Shown: in pieces, positions 24,837 to 34,201 of the stretch
Layout: the number at the start of each line of letters is the position of its first letter
Position numbering within the stretch: position 1 is the stretch's first letter
Source of the DNA: Bacillus infantis
GTDB lineage: Bacteria > Bacillota > Bacilli > Bacillales > Cytobacillaceae
Direction: 5' to 3'
Length of the DNA: 52,612 nt
Assembly: GCF_020171945.1 (NCBI RefSeq)
Contig: NZ_JAIVAP010000029.1
Span: forward strand, 1 to 52,612
The notes under the pieces: generated by a model
The model's database searches: none
What the model was told of the DNA's origin: nothing
What the model saw: only the letters and a program-made list of their open reading frames with translations
Program-made: the position numbers and the translations under genes

Positions 24837-25379
24837 ATGAAAAAATTATTAACCACCCTGTTAGCTGCTGTCGCTTTGTTTACTTTCAGCCTTGGCGCCT
24901 CGGCAAAATCCGCGAGCGGCGATTTAAGCAGCAAGAAAGCAATCGAACTGGCGCAGAGCGCACGTGTCCATCACTGGAATGCTATGAATGGACATATCCC
25001 ATCCAAGAAAAATACAGCCTGCTCCATCAAAACATTTCAGTACAAAGGCACGGAATACCGCTACCTCTGCAGTGAAATCAATACGAAAGCAAAGCTGACC
25101 AAGTACCTTAATGAATCTTTCACCTTGAATGCGATCAATAAAGGCTATAAGAAATACAGATTCATTGAGTATAAAGGAAAAATGGCACAGCCAAATGCTG
25201 ATGGCGGCAGCCTGCTGGAGTGGAATAAAGCCAAGGCAAAGCTCATTTATTCCAGGAAAGATATCCGCCAGTTCGAATTTACGGTGCCTTACGGCGAAAA
25301 GCAGCATGAAAAGAAAAAAGTTACTTTTGTAAAGGTCCGCGGCAATTGGCAGATCAATGCTTTTGATGCGGTGAGATAG
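24837..25379 (+). CDS. iseA: secreted DL-endopeptidase inhibitor, IseA family
   Basis: The product is 180 residues from ATG 24837, with GGAGG seven bases upstream. A signal peptide is clear (MKKLLTTLLAAVALFTFS, cleaved near ASA-KS). The mature part has the family features TFQYKGTEYRYL, TKAKLTKYLNESFT, KGKMAQPNADGGSLLEW and a strand-rich C-terminus. IseA (YoeB) binds the active site of LytE/CwlO-type DL-endopeptidases in the wall and protects cells from autolysis. It stands alone with its own terminator and a candidate WalR site upstream, in line with control by the cell-wall stress regulator. Confidence 0.85.
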   Translation: MKKLLTTLLAAVALFTFSLGASAKSASGDLSSKKAIELAQSARVHHWNAMNGHIPSKKNTACSIKTFQYKGTEYRYLCSEINTKAKLTKYLNESFTLNAINKGYKKYRFIEYKGKMAQPNADGGSLLEWNKAKAKLIYSRKDIRQFEFTVPYGEKQHEKKKVTFVKVRGNWQINAFDAVR

Positions 25380-25384
25380 AATAA

Positions 25385-25430
25385 GAAAAGGGAAATGCCC
25401 TGGACGCTTGTTCAAGGCATTTCCCTTTTT
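25385..25430 (+). terminator. iseA terminator
   Basis: AAAAGGGAAATGCC and GGCATTTCCCTTTTT form a perfect stem with a T run. Confidence 0.9.
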
Positions 25431-25504
25431 GATGTATTTCTTCTGCTAGTTCTGTTTGTTTATGGCCATTTCAAAAAACTGCGCATCAAAATCATCCAGA
25501 ACAA

Positions 25505-26038
25505 TTATAAACCTAACGCATTTATTTTAATCCCGAATGTCCCAATGCCAATTAATTCGCCTTCTTCTCCAAGCAGGGGATATCCTACTATATAATGCGT
25601 GTGTACTTCATTGTTATATTCATATTCTGCAAATGTTCCTGATGTTTCTTTTGTATCAAGCACCCTCTGTTTAAGCGATATCAATTTTTGAGAATCGATG
25701 CAAAAGCTTAATTCATCATCCCTCGCACCAATAAACTGATTGACTTCCTCCTGATTGGCCGAATCAAAAATCCATGTGTACCTCATATCAAGATCACTGT
25801 GAGCCAGCATGCATTGCGTCCGGGTGAACACCTCTTGAAAGGCAGCTAAATCGGATAATAATAATGATGGATTTATATTTAAGACCTTAGCAAGGTTCCT
25901 GCTTATATCTACACTGGGATTTCTTGTACCAGATTCAATCTGAGAATAATAGGCCCGGTCGATAAAAATCGAGTCTGCCACATCCGCTTGAGTCAGATTT
26001 TTGTTTTTTCTAAGCGTTATCAGCCAGTCGCGTTTCAT
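25505..26038 (-). CDS. XRE-family regulator with sensor-like C-terminal domain (paralogue A)
   Basis: The product is 177 residues. Residues 1-60 are a Cro/C1-type helix-turn-helix (LTQADVADSIFIDRAYYSQIESG, then RNPSVDISRNLAKVL). The C-terminal 110 residues look like a single PAS-like sensor: LAHSDLDMRYTWIFD, FIGARDDEL, and a C-terminal strand pair (HYIVGYPLLGEEGELIGIGTFGI). A close paralogue with the same layout lies at 38425-38964. Ligand and targets are unknown. ATG follows GGGAGGAATAGT. It probably binds DNA as a dimer and senses a small molecule; this is inference from the domain order. Confidence 0.8.
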   Translation of the reverse strand: MKRDWLITLRKNKNLTQADVADSIFIDRAYYSQIESGTRNPSVDISRNLAKVLNINPSLLLSDLAAFQEVFTRTQCMLAHSDLDMRYTWIFDSANQEEVNQFIGARDDELSFCIDSQKLISLKQRVLDTKETSGTFAEYEYNNEVHTHYIVGYPLLGEEGELIGIGTFGIKINALGL

Positions 26039-26227
26039 ACTATTCCTCCCTTTTTATCATAATAATGCTCTATTGGTGAAAAGAGAAGGAATAGAACTTA
26101 GTGAATGTGTTATTTCAATGAAAGACCAGCTGGAAGCTGCTGGCCTTTACATCCAAATAAGATCCATAATTTTGATTTAGATTAAAAAATCTTTCCATAT
26201 GAATATTTTCGTGACTTTCTTTATTGT

Positions 26228-26310
26228 CTGAGTGACTCATATTCTCCTCTTGGGACACTCTGCCCAGCTTTCCCCACTTCAGAGTGACTCATAACTCCCT
26301 CTTAAGGCAC
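26228..26310. repeat. tandem short direct repeat between glnA and the XRE gene
   Basis: Two copies of a 30-base unit with the core GAGTGACTCATA...CTC..TCTT occur at 26228-26257 and 26279-26310, about 50 bases apart. The rest of the 380-base spacer (26039-26379) holds no gene that I can see. Confidence 0.6.
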
Positions 26311-26379
26311 CATGGTCAAATATATGAAGAATGTCCTCAAATAAGTTTTTCCGCAAAAAAACCAGGCACCTCTTAACAC

Positions 26380-26416
26380 AAAAAAAGCCCCTCAATACCA
26401 ATGGTATCAAGGGGCC
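26380..26416 (-). terminator. glnA terminator
   Basis: On the minus strand GCCCCTTGATACC-ATT-GGTATTGAGGGGC is followed by TTTTTTT. Confidence 0.9.
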
Positions 26417-26423
26417 AAATCTA

Positions 26424-27758
26424 TTAATACATCTGCAGGTACTGCTCGCGCTCCCAAGGGTGAACTTGTGTGCGGAACATATCCCACTCAATTTCCTTCG
26501 CTTCGATAAAGTGTTCGAAGATATGCTCGCCAAGGGCTGAAACCATGATTTCGTTGCTCTTCAGCTGGTCAAGAGCCTGGGCAAGTGTTGCAGGAAGGTC
26601 TTCGATGCCTTCTGCTACGCGCTCTTCTTTGTTCATCACATAGATATTGCGGTCAACTGGTGCTGGAGGAGTCAGTTTGTTCTTGATTCCATCAAGACCT
26701 GCTTTTAACAATACAGCCATAGCCAGGTATGGGTTTGCTGCCGGGTCAACGCTGCGGACCTCAACACGTGTGCTCATGCCGCGTGATGCCGGGATGCGGA
26801 TCAGAGGTGAACGGTTCCTTGCAGACCATGCCACATAGCAAGGTGCTTCATAGCCAGGCACAAGGCGCTTATAAGAGTTGACAGTCGGGTTTGTTACAGC
26901 TGTGAAAGCTGGAGCGTGCTTGATGATGCCGGCGATGAATTGGCGGGCAGTATCGCTTAGCTCAAGGTTTCCAGTTGTATCATAGAAAGAGTTCTTGCCT
27001 TCATTGAACAGGGACATATTGCAGTGCATCCCTGATCCGTTTACGCCGAACAATGGCTTCGGCATGAATGTTGCGTGCAGGCCGTGCTTGCGGGCGATCG
27101 TTTTGACAACAAGCTTGAATGTCTGGATCTGGTCGCATGCAGTCAGTGCATCAGCATATTTAAAGTCGATTTCGTGCTGTCCTGGAGCCACTTCATGGTG
27201 GGAAGCTTCGATTTCAAAGCCCATTTCCTCAAGCTCAAGCACGATGTCGCGGCGGCAGTTCTCGCCAAGGTCTGTCGGCGCAAGGTCGAAATAGCCTCCG
27301 TTATCATTCAGCTCAAGAGTAGGTTCACCCTGCTGGTCAAGCTTGAACAGGAAGAATTCCGGCTCAGGTCCGAGGTTGAAGTTTGTGAAGCCTAATTCCT
27401 TCATCTCATCAAGGATTCTTCTCAGGTTGTTGCGCGGATCTCCATCAAATGGAGTAAGGTCCGGATTATAGATGTCACAGATCAGGCGGGCAACCTTGCC
27501 TTTTTCAGCTGTCCAAGGGAATACAACCCAAGTGCTGAGGTCAGGATACAAGAGCATATCAGATTCCTCGATGCGGACGAAGCCTTCGATGGAAGAGCCG
27601 TCGAACATCATTTTGTTGTCCAGCGCTTTTTCAAGCTGGGAAATCGGGATTTCCACGTTTTTGATTGTTCCGAGGATATCCGTAAATTGAAGTCGGATAA
27701 ATTTTACGTTTTCTTCTTCAGCAATACGTTTAATGTCATCTTTTGTGAAGTTAGCCAT
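26424..27758 (-). CDS. glnA: glutamine synthetase type I
   Basis: GlnA joins ammonia to glutamate using ATP and, in Bacillus, its feedback-inhibited form also controls GlnR and TnrA. The protein is 444 residues from ATG 27758, with GGGAGG eight bases upstream. Visible family motifs are [10 protein letters not shown], the metal and ATP site region ([32 protein letters not shown]) and [27 protein letters not shown]. It lacks the adenylylation-type tail of proteobacterial enzymes, as expected for the Bacillus I-alpha form. It is second in the glnRA operon, 35 bases after glnR. Confidence 0.97.
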   Translation of the reverse strand: MANFTKDDIKRIAEEENVKFIRLQFTDILGTIKNVEIPISQLEKALDNKMMFDGSSIEGFVRIEESDMLLYPDLSTWVVFPWTAEKGKVARLICDIYNPDLTPFDGDPRNNLRRILDEMKELGFTNFNLGPEPEFFLFKLDQQGEPTLELNDNGGYFDLAPTDLGENCRRDIVLELEEMGFEIEASHHEVAPGQHEIDFKYADALTACDQIQTFKLVVKTIARKHGLHATFMPKPLFGVNGSGMHCNMSLFNEGKNSFYDTTGNLELSDTARQFIAGIIKHAPAFTAVTNPTVNSYKRLVPGYEAPCYVAWSARNRSPLIRIPASRGMSTRVEVRSVDPAANPYLAMAVLLKAGLDGIKNKLTPPAPVDRNIYVMNKEERVAEGIEDLPATLAQALDQLKSNEIMVSALGEHIFEHFIEAKEIEWDMFRTQVHPWEREQYLQMY

Positions 27759-27793
27759 TAGTTTTTCCTCCCTAAGACATATCAATTTTATTT

Positions 27794-28198
27794 TTAATGG
27801 AAAAAGCGGGACATATCTCCCTGGCGGAGTGAATGCCGGTTGAATCGGCCGGCCTGCATCATTTCCTGCCTCAGGAGCTTTCTCAATTCATCATCAGACA
27901 AATCGCGCCTTACTTTTTCTGCTTGCTGCTGTACTTCAGCTGTTAATGTTTGTTCCTGCATGGCGAATAATTGCTTGATTCCCGCCATATTGACTCCCTG
28001 ATCAATCAAATCCTTGATCTCCAGGAGCTTATCAATATCATTCAGGGAAAAAAGCCGTCTATTTCCGTCAGTTCGTGCTGGAGAAATCAATTGGTGCTCT
28101 TCGTAATAGCGGATCTGCCTGGCTGTCAGCTCAGTCAGCTGCATTACAGTCCCAATTGGAAATAGCGGCATGGAACGGCGTATTTCACTGCCTTTCAT
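27794..28198 (-). CDS. glnR: MerR-family nitrogen regulator GlnR
   Basis: The product is 134 residues from ATG 28198, with AAGGAGGAG seven bases upstream. The MerR winged helix spans about 10-75 ([25 protein letters not shown], then [21 protein letters not shown]). The C-terminus ends [31 protein letters not shown], the autoinhibitory tail that glutamine-bound GlnA relieves. GlnR represses glnRA and other nitrogen genes when nitrogen is plentiful. Two GlnR-type sites overlap and precede the promoter. Confidence 0.95.
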   Translation of the reverse strand: MKGSEIRRSMPLFPIGTVMQLTELTARQIRYYEEHQLISPARTDGNRRLFSLNDIDKLLEIKDLIDQGVNMAGIKQLFAMQEQTLTAEVQQQAEKVRRDLSDDELRKLLRQEMMQAGRFNRHSLRQGDMSRFFH

Positions 28199-28234
28199 CC
28201 GATTTCTCCTCCTTTGCAATCATTTCTTGTGTTT

Positions 28235-28285
28235 ATTATATGTAATGTCAGATTTGTTGTCAACCTTATGTGAGGTTTTATAACA
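28235..28285 (-). promoter_or_regulatory. glnRA promoter with GlnR operators
   Basis: On the minus strand TTGACA (28263-28258), a 17-base spacer and TATAAT (28240-28235) make a consensus sigma-A promoter. TGTTA-N7-TCACA (28285-28269) matches the GlnR/TnrA consensus TGTNAN7TNACA. A second, weaker site (TGACA-N7-TGACA) covers the -35 box. This matches the paired operators of Bacillus subtilis glnRA. Confidence 0.88.
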
Positions 28286-28317
28286 TTAAAAACACAAAAA
28301 ATTTTTCCCTGACAAAA

Positions 28318-28346
28318 ATTAAAAAGGACAGCCATGCTGCCCTTTT
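28318..28346 (-). terminator. ynbB terminator
   Basis: On the minus strand AAAGGGCAG and CTGTCCTTTTT pair, followed by AATTTTT. Confidence 0.75.
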
Positions 28347-28359
28347 ATATATTCACCTA

Positions 28360-29628
28360 TTAAAGTTGTATTAAACCCTTTTTTGCCAAAGAGCTGATGG
28401 CAGTGCAAATGGCAATTTTTACATGCGAGTAAGTGAGGCCGCCCTGGACATAGGCAACATACGGCGGACGGGTCGGTCCGTCGGCGGTAAGCTCAATGCT
28501 CGCCCCCTGGATGAATGTGCCTGCAGCCATGATCACGTCATCTTCATAGCCCGGCATATAAGCAGGATACGGGGTTACATGTGAATTGATGGGAGAAGCG
28601 TATTGAATGGCCTGGCAGAATGCCACCATCTTATCCCGGTCATCAAATTGGACGGATTGGATCAGGTCTGTCCTCTCCGCATCCCATTTTGGCGAAGAAT
28701 TCATCCCGAGCATTTCAAGCAGCGCTGCAGTGAATACGGCCCCTTTCAGCGCCTGGCCGGCAACGTGCGGAGCAAGGAAGAATCCCTGGTACATCTCCTG
28801 GAGGCTGTACAGTGAGGCCCCCGCTTCCGCTCCGATACCGGGGGAGGTCATCCTGTAAGAGCATGCTTCAACCAGTTCCTTTTTGCCGACAATATAGCCG
28901 CCGGTTTTGGCAAGGCCGCCGCCTGGATTCTTGATGAGGGATCCGGCCATCAGGTCAGCGCCAACATGGCATGGCTCCATTTCCTCTATAAATTCCCCGT
29001 AGCAATTGTCCACAAAGACAACCACGTCCGGCTTGATTTCTTTTACAAACTCAATCATTTCCTTGATCTGGGCAATGGTAAAAGAAGGCCTGACAGCATA
29101 GCCTTTGGACCGCTGGATTCCAATCATCTTCGTATTCGGCTTAATGGCGCTCCTGACGGCTTCAAAATCGACATGGCCATTTTCACCGAGAGGAACGCTG
29201 CTGTAGCTTATGCCGAATTCCTTCAGGGAGCCTGTCCCTTTCCCTCTGATGCCGACGATTTCCTCAAGGGTATCATAAGGTTTCCCGGTCATATAAAGCA
29301 GTTCATCCCCTGGGCGGAGGATGCCGAAAAGAGCGGTAGAGATGGCATGTGTTCCTGAGATGATCTGCGGCCTTACAAGACCCGCTTCCCCGCCGAACAC
29401 CCTTGCATAGATTTCTTCAAGTGTATCCCGGCCGATATCATCATAGCCATAACCGGTAGAAGGAATGAAGTGGGAATCGCTTACCTTGTAATGCTGAAAG
29501 CTTTCAAGCACCCTGAACTGGTTGGATTCGATCCTTTGGTCAATTTTCTTATGAACGGATGCAATTTTTTCTTCTGCCTGTGAAGCCAGTTCTTGAATCC
29601 GGCTTCCGTATTCTAAATGCTGAAACAT
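28360..29628 (-). CDS. ynbB: PLP-dependent YnbB (methionine gamma-lyase / aluminium-resistance family)
   Basis: The product is 422 residues from ATG 29628, with GGAG six bases upstream; an ATG at 29661 lies inside a hairpin loop and has no usable site. It is a fold-type I pyridoxal-phosphate protein. GYDDIGRDTLEEIYARVFG and ISGTHAISTALFG lie near the cofactor phosphate site, DVVFVDNCYGEF holds the ring-stacking aspartate, and LIKNPGGGLAKTGGYIVG contains the likely Schiff-base lysine. The family is annotated as aluminium resistance or methionine gamma-lyase-like, with no proven Bacillus substrate. It follows hflX on the same strand, as in Bacillus subtilis. Confidence 0.88.
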   Translation of the reverse strand: MFQHLEYGSRIQELASQAEEKIASVHKKIDQRIESNQFRVLESFQHYKVSDSHFIPSTGYGYDDIGRDTLEEIYARVFGGEAGLVRPQIISGTHAISTALFGILRPGDELLYMTGKPYDTLEEIVGIRGKGTGSLKEFGISYSSVPLGENGHVDFEAVRSAIKPNTKMIGIQRSKGYAVRPSFTIAQIKEMIEFVKEIKPDVVVFVDNCYGEFIEEMEPCHVGADLMAGSLIKNPGGGLAKTGGYIVGKKELVEACSYRMTSPGIGAEAGASLYSLQEMYQGFFLAPHVAGQALKGAVFTAALLEMLGMNSSPKWDAERTDLIQSVQFDDRDKMVAFCQAIQYASPINSHVTPYPAYMPGYEDDVIMAAGTFIQGASIELTADGPTRPPYVAYVQGGLTYSHVKIAICTAISSLAKKGLIQL

Positions 29629-29647
29629 GCTGTTCTCCAATCCAAGA

Positions 29648-29671
29648 GCCGGAGGGTTCATCCCCTCCGGC
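29648..29671 (-). other. strong hairpin between hflX and ynbB
   Basis: On the minus strand GCCGGAGGG-GATGAA-CCCTCCGGC is a perfect 9-base stem between the hflX stop and the ynbB start. It lacks a T run on its downstream side (the T run is on the other strand), so it is more likely a processing or translation-control structure, or a spacer, than a terminator of hflX. Confidence 0.5.
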
Positions 29672-29676
29672 CTTTT

Positions 29677-30933
29677 TTATACTGTGTATTTGTTTAGTTC
29701 TCCTGAGATCTGGTGATCTTCAAGGGCATACCCTTTGCAGAGATAGACCTCTGTCTCTTCCTGGAATGAGAGCTCCCTCAATATGGTCTCATTTTTCAGC
29801 TGCGACAGAATCCTGCCTTCAGTTGACGGGATTTCCACCTGATAAGGCTTCATCATGCCAAGGACCAGCTCCTCGATTTTCCGCTTCAGCATGCTGCGGT
29901 CCTGATCCGCAAATGCGCTGATCACAACGGATTCGGTCTTTGCCGTTGGAACGAAATCCGGATGCACCTGGTCACTTTTATTATAAACCGCCAGCTGCGG
30001 GATGTGCTGGATATCAAGATCCTCGAGCAGCTTGTTCACGGTCTGTTCATGCTGAAAATAATCCGGATTTGATGAATCGATGACATGAAGCAGCAAATCT
30101 GCTTCACTTACCTCCTCTAGCGTCGACCTGAAGGCCGCAACAAGGGTTGTCGGCAGATCCTGGATGAACCCGACCGTATCCGTTGCAAGCGCCAGATAGC
30201 CGCTTGGGAGGATGAGCTTTCTTGTCATCGGGTCAAGCGTAGCAAAGAGCTGATTCTCTTCAAAGGATTCAGCTTCGGCAAGCCGGTTGAACAGGGTCGA
30301 TTTTCCGGCATTCGTGTAGCCGACAAGGGCAATCTGGAACGCTTTATTCTTTTTGCGGCGCTCGCGGTATCTGTCCCTGTGCTGCACGATCACCGACAGC
30401 TGCGATTTGATATCATCAATCTTCCTGCGGATATGGCGGCGGTCGGATTCAAGCTTTGTTTCACCCGGCCCCCTCGTCCCGATCCCGGCACCGAGCCTGG
30501 AAAGCTGGAGGCCCTGTCCGCCAAGCCTTGGAAGCAGGTACTGCAGCTGGGCAAGCTCAACCTGCAGCTTCCCTTCCTTCGACCTTGCCCGCTGTGCAAA
30601 AATATCAAGGATCAGCTGAGTCCGGTCAATGACCCTGCTGTTCACTTCATTGGAAACATTCCTGACCTGGCTTGGTGAAAGCTCATCATTGAAAATGATC
30701 AGATCTGCTCCAACCTCTTCCTCAAGCAACTTTAATTCTTCAACCTTGCCTTTTCCTATATATGTAGAAGGATGGATTCTTTCTCTTTTCTGGGACAGCT
30801 CGGCCAGCACTTTGCCGTTGGCCGTTTCTGTCAATGATGCAAGCTCTTCCATCGAATACTGGAAATGCCTGTCGTCCTCCCCAGTCTGGCAGCCGACGAG
30901 AATAACCCTTTCGAACTCCGTTTTATTTTCCAA
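29677..30933 (-). CDS. hflX: ribosome-associated GTPase HflX
   Basis: The product is 418 residues from TTG 30933, with AGAGGG five bases upstream; the longer frame upstream has no family similarity. The N-terminal HflX domain ([36 protein letters not shown]) and a coiled linker precede the GTPase domain with G1 [13 protein letters not shown]3 [10 protein letters not shown] and G4 NKSD. HflX binds 50S/70S ribosomes and splits stalled or hibernating ribosomes under stress. It corresponds to YnbA of Bacillus subtilis and probably shares a transcript with ynbB. Confidence 0.93.
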   Translation of the reverse strand: MENKTEFERVILVGCQTGEDDRHFQYSMEELASLTETANGKVLAELSQKRERIHPSTYIGKGKVEELKLLEEEVGADLIIFNDELSPSQVRNVSNEVNSRVIDRTQLILDIFAQRARSKEGKLQVELAQLQYLLPRLGGQGLQLSRLGAGIGTRGPGETKLESDRRHIRRKIDDIKSQLSVIVQHRDRYRERRKKNKAFQIALVGYTNAGKSTLFNRLAEAESFEENQLFATLDPMTRKLILPSGYLALATDTVGFIQDLPTTLVAAFRSTLEEVSEADLLLHVIDSSNPDYFQHEQTVNKLLEDLDIQHIPQLAVYNKSDQVHPDFVPTAKTESVVISAFADQDRSMLKRKIEELVLGMMKPYQVEIPSTEGRILSQLKNETILRELSFQEETEVYLCKGYALEDHQISGELNKYTV

Positions 30934-31225
30934 GGAATCCCTCTTTTCTATAAAAAATCGCCTTACTGGAATACGTACTTCCGACCTTAAAATATCATAC
31001 CAAAAATATGCTCTCCATCCTACTATTTTCACCAGTCTGAGCGCTTTAAAACCCTTCTCCACCCTATTCTTCGCAGCTGCTGGAAAATAATGATTGAAAA
31101 ATCATTTTTGCGTGTTAAAATCATATTGTTTGAGGTAAAAAGACGCTGTGGAGAGTTTAGCCTTTCCGCTGATATAAAAGAAAAAACCAGCCTGGTTCCA
31201 GGCTTCACCAGAGGAGAAATGCACC

Positions 31226-31837
31226 ATGACATGGGAAGTATTGAGCATGATTGGCACGATTGCTTTTGCAGTAAGCGGCGCGATCATTGCCATGGAAGAA
31301 GAATATGATATTTTAGGGGTTTATATACTCGGGATTGTGACAGCGTTTGGCGGAGGCGCCATCCGTAACCTCCTGATCGGGGTGCCGGTTTCAGCCCTTT
31401 GGGAGCAGGGGATGTTCTTCCAGATAGCCCTTCTGTCCATTACAGCGGTATTTCTGTTCCCCAATAACCTGTTAAGGCACTGGCAGAAATGGGGGAACTT
31501 TTTTGATGCAATCGGCCTTTCTGCATTTGCGATTCAGGGCGCAATTTACGCATCAGAAATGGGCCATCCTCTCAGCGCTGTCATTGTGGCTGCCGTCCTG
31601 ACCGGGAGCGGCGGAGGCATCATCCGCGACCTTCTGGCCGGGAGGAAGCCGCTGGTGCTGAGATCTGAAATATACGCAGTCTGGGCGATTCTCTGCGGCT
31701 TTGCCATCGGGCTTGGGCTGGCAGACTCGGCCGTCGCATTATACAGCCTTTTTGTGTCCATCACCCTTCTCCGGGTGCTGTCATACACCTATCACTGGAA
31801 GCTTCCGGCGAGGCGGCTTGGCACAGCAAGGCAATAA
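31226..31837 (+). CDS. TRIC-type cation channel (UPF0126) membrane protein
   Basis: The product is 203 residues from ATG, with GAGGAG nine bases upstream. The two glycine-rich repeats of the UPF0126/TRIC family are clear: GTIAFAVSGAIIAMEE then TAFGGGAIRNLLIG, and IGLSAFAIQGAIYASE then TGSGGGIIRDLLAG, giving seven predicted helices. Prokaryotic TRIC proteins form trimeric potassium-permeable channels. The closest Bacillus subtilis relative is YvgT, which lies elsewhere, so this is a lineage-specific insertion between hflX and spoVK. Confidence 0.88.
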   Translation: MTWEVLSMIGTIAFAVSGAIIAMEEEYDILGVYILGIVTAFGGGAIRNLLIGVPVSALWEQGMFFQIALLSITAVFLFPNNLLRHWQKWGNFFDAIGLSAFAIQGAIYASEMGHPLSAVIVAAVLTGSGGGIIRDLLAGRKPLVLRSEIYAVWAILCGFAIGLGLADSAVALYSLFVSITLLRVLSYTYHWKLPARRLGTARQ

Positions 31838-31845
31838 TACGCAAA

Positions 31846-31885
31846 AAATGACGTATGGATTGGCATACGTCATTTCTTATTTTTA
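31846..31885 (+). terminator. terminator after the TRIC gene
   Basis: AAATGACGTATG-GATTGG-CATACGTCATTT is a perfect stem followed by CTTATTTTT. Confidence 0.85.
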
Positions 31886-31978
31886 GCATTTGTTTGTGAA
31901 ACAGAGACTTACAGATAAGGGACAGCATACAAAAAGCAGTACCCATTTTTAAAAAAGTGCATGGCTTAAACTAGATCT

Positions 31979-32443
31979 TCAAAGCTGAAAGCTTAATGAG
32001 ATTTTAGACACTGTCTTCCACATGGAAAGAAACATAACGATTCCTAAGATATTTGAAACAATAACACCATATCCGATAAATAAATGCTCGTAATGGAATA
32101 GCGGGGTATTGTAAATGGCAATATAAAGCGATATTAAAGAAAAAATCAGACTCAGTTTATACTTAGTCAATTTAAAGAATCCGTATAAAAGTGCAGTATA
32201 AGCCCAGAATTGCGCGTCATACCAAGCATGTGAAAGCCTTATCCATTCATTATTATGGAAATATGATAAAACTAATACAGACAAAACGAGCACTGCGAGA
32301 ACTGGAGTGAATTTAACAATTTGTAACAGAGTTAAAATTCGCTTATTGAAAACTTTTGAGTCTTGTTTTGTTGTTACTCTCTTCAAAACAGAAATATTTA
32401 AAAATATAAATCCCAAGCTGCAAGCAAAAATTAAATATTGCAT
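31979..32443 (-). CDS. membrane protein of unknown function
   Basis: The product is 154 residues from ATG, with GTGGGG five bases upstream. Five hydrophobic segments are visible (residues about 3-17, 36-60, 78-92, 95-112 and 118-142). Between the first two is a basic loop (KRVTTKQDSKVFNKR). No family recognised. Its base composition is AT-rich compared with hflX and spoVK, so it may be a more recent arrival. Confidence 0.65.
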   Translation of the reverse strand: MQYLIFACSLGFIFLNISVLKRVTTKQDSKVFNKRILTLLQIVKFTPVLAVLVLSVLVLSYFHNNEWIRLSHAWYDAQFWAYTALLYGFFKLTKYKLSLIFSLISLYIAIYNTPLFHYEHLFIGYGVIVSNILGIVMFLSMWKTVSKISLSFQL

Positions 32444-32603
32444 AATTACCCCACTTTTACCATTTTACCTATAAATTAACATATAACTCAGAAGAGATAA
32501 ATAACTTTTTAAACGAAGGAAAGCATTTTCGAACGGATGTGAATATGCCGGGACTTTCAATGAAAATCAAAAATGTAAAGATTAATTTTCTCCATCTGAT
32601 CAA

Positions 32604-32634
32604 AAAACTCGCCTTATTATGGCGAGTTTTTGCT
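32604..32634 (-). terminator. spoVK terminator (bidirectional)
   Basis: AAAACTCGCC-ATAATA-GGCGAGTTTT with T runs on both sides. Confidence 0.85.
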
Positions 32635-32690
32635 TTTTATGTTCCTGGCAATGTACAAGCTGATGCCTGCTTGCTCAGATTCCTTGTCAC

Positions 32691-33641
32691 TTATATATCT
32701 TCTTCAAAGATCAGATCATTGCTTCTGATCGTCATCAGCTCATGGCGGTCGAAATGGCTTTGCATCAGCAGCCTCATCGCCTGGGCACGTATTGATTTTT
32801 CAAGGATATTGCGGATATAGCGCCCATTGGAAAAAGCGGTTGTGCTAATATCCGATTTTGCCCATACCAGATGCTCCCTCAGCTTTTTCTCTGCTTCATG
32901 GCTCAGGGAATATTCCTTTTCCACCAGCATCTTTTGGGCGATTTCCATCAGCTGCTCGATTGTATAGTCAGGAAAATCGATGACGAGCGGGAACCTTGAA
33001 TGAAGGCCGGGATTGAGGGTTAGGAAATAATCCATTTCCCTGGAATAGCCGGCAAGGATCAGGATGAACTCGTGCTGCCGGTCCTCCATATGCTTGACAA
33101 GCGTATCAATCGCTTCTTTGCCGAAGTCTTTTTCTCCTCCCCTGCCGAGTGAATAGGCCTCATCTATGAAAAGAATGCCGCCGATTGCCTTCTTGATCAG
33201 GTCACGGGTCTTTTGCGCGGTGTGGCCGATATATTCACCGACAAGATCGGCCCTTTCCGCCTCGATCAGATGGCCTTTCGCAAGGACATTCATCTTCAGG
33301 AAAAGCTTGCCGATCAGCCTGGCGACCGTCGTCTTCCCTGTACCCGGGTTGCCCTTGAACATCATATGCAGAGCCTGCTTCCCGGACTTCAGGCCTGTTT
33401 CTTCCCTTTTCTTGTTTACATATATCCATGCATAAATTTCTTTTATCATCCGTTTCATTTCTTCCATGCCGACAAGGGCTGCGAGCTCTTCCTCAATTTC
33501 CTTAAGTGCTGCATGCTCCTGAGGCAGTGCCCTTGGAACAACTTGAATGTCCGGGCTTTCCTTAGTAAATGGCTTCCTTTTCTGCGAATTGAGCACAATG
33601 CTGATCTGGCCATTATTTTTCATGCGTATCGGCTGGTCCAA
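32691..33641 (-). CDS. spoVK: stage V sporulation protein K (AAA+ ATPase)
   Basis: The product is 316 residues if read from TTG 33641, which has GAGGTG six bases upstream and gives an N-terminus like that of Bacillus subtilis SpoVK. A GTG at 33665 with AAGGAG seven bases upstream is a real alternative. Walker A is FKGNPGTGKTTVARLIG, Walker B GGILFIDEAYSLGRGGEKDFG, and sensor/arginine-finger parts follow (NPGLHSRFPLVIDFPDY). This CbxX/CfqX-type ATPase is needed for spore maturation in the mother cell. A sporulation sigma promoter is expected but was not identified. Confidence 0.92.
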   Translation of the reverse strand: MDQPIRMKNNGQISIVLNSQKRKPFTKESPDIQVVPRALPQEHAALKEIEEELAALVGMEEMKRMIKEIYAWIYVNKKREETGLKSGKQALHMMFKGNPGTGKTTVARLIGKLFLKMNVLAKGHLIEAERADLVGEYIGHTAQKTRDLIKKAIGGILFIDEAYSLGRGGEKDFGKEAIDTLVKHMEDRQHEFILILAGYSREMDYFLTLNPGLHSRFPLVIDFPDYTIEQLMEIAQKMLVEKEYSLSHEAEKKLREHLVWAKSDISTTAFSNGRYIRNILEKSIRAQAMRLLMQSHFDRHELMTIRSNDLIFEEDI

Positions 33642-33891
33642 AGCTTTCACCTCACTATTTCCCACCAGTATACTCCTTGAAGCTGATTCATGTGACAAAT
33701 GCCTATCTTTCAGGCAGAAAAGCTGTCACATTTACTGCTGAAGCGACAAAATACCGGGTTTTTCTCCCTGCAGGAGCCAGCAGATGTCATATTCTGCGGT
33801 TTCCCGAGAAATAACCGTTATTTTTATATATATTCACAAGCCTTCAAAATCATTAAAGAAAGTTGCTGAAAAGGTAAGTTTCTCTCCATAT

Positions 33892-33925
33892 AAAAAGCCC
33901 GCTTCCCGGAAGAAGCGGACTTTGC
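33892..33925 (-). terminator. hfq terminator
   Basis: On the minus strand AAAGTCCGCTTC-TTCCGG-GAAGCGGGCTTTTT, a strong stem with a T run. Confidence 0.9.
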
Positions 33926-33938
33926 TTTATAGTAAGGA

Positions 33939-34172
33939 CTATTGCTGTCCTTCAAGATCGATCTGGACGTTGCGCTGCGGAGAAAAAGTGGAAATGGCAT
34001 GCTTATAAACCAGCTGCTGCTTCCCTTCTGATTCAAAAAGCACCGTAAAGTTATCAAACCCTTTGATCTGGCCGCGCAATTGGAATCCGTTCAAAAGGAA
34101 TACAGTCACCCCTGTGCCGTCCTTGCGAAGCTGGTTTAGAAATTGGTCTTGAATATTAACGGATTGTTTCAT
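33939..34172 (-). CDS. hfq: RNA chaperone Hfq
   Basis: The product is 77 residues, the Sm-like fold that forms a hexamer binding small RNAs and mRNAs. The Sm1 motif ([25 protein letters not shown]) and Sm2 motif ([12 protein letters not shown], the YKH signature) are both present. The tail is short, as usual in Bacillus. It lies 29 bases after miaA on the same strand, the conserved miaA-hfq pair, and ends in a strong terminator. Confidence 0.96.
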   Translation of the reverse strand: MKQSVNIQDQFLNQLRKDGTGVTVFLLNGFQLRGQIKGFDNFTVLFESEGKQQLVYKHAISTFSPQRNVQIDLEGQQ

Positions 34173-34201
34173 TGATAAATCCTCCTCTTTTGTCTCTAAT
34201 A

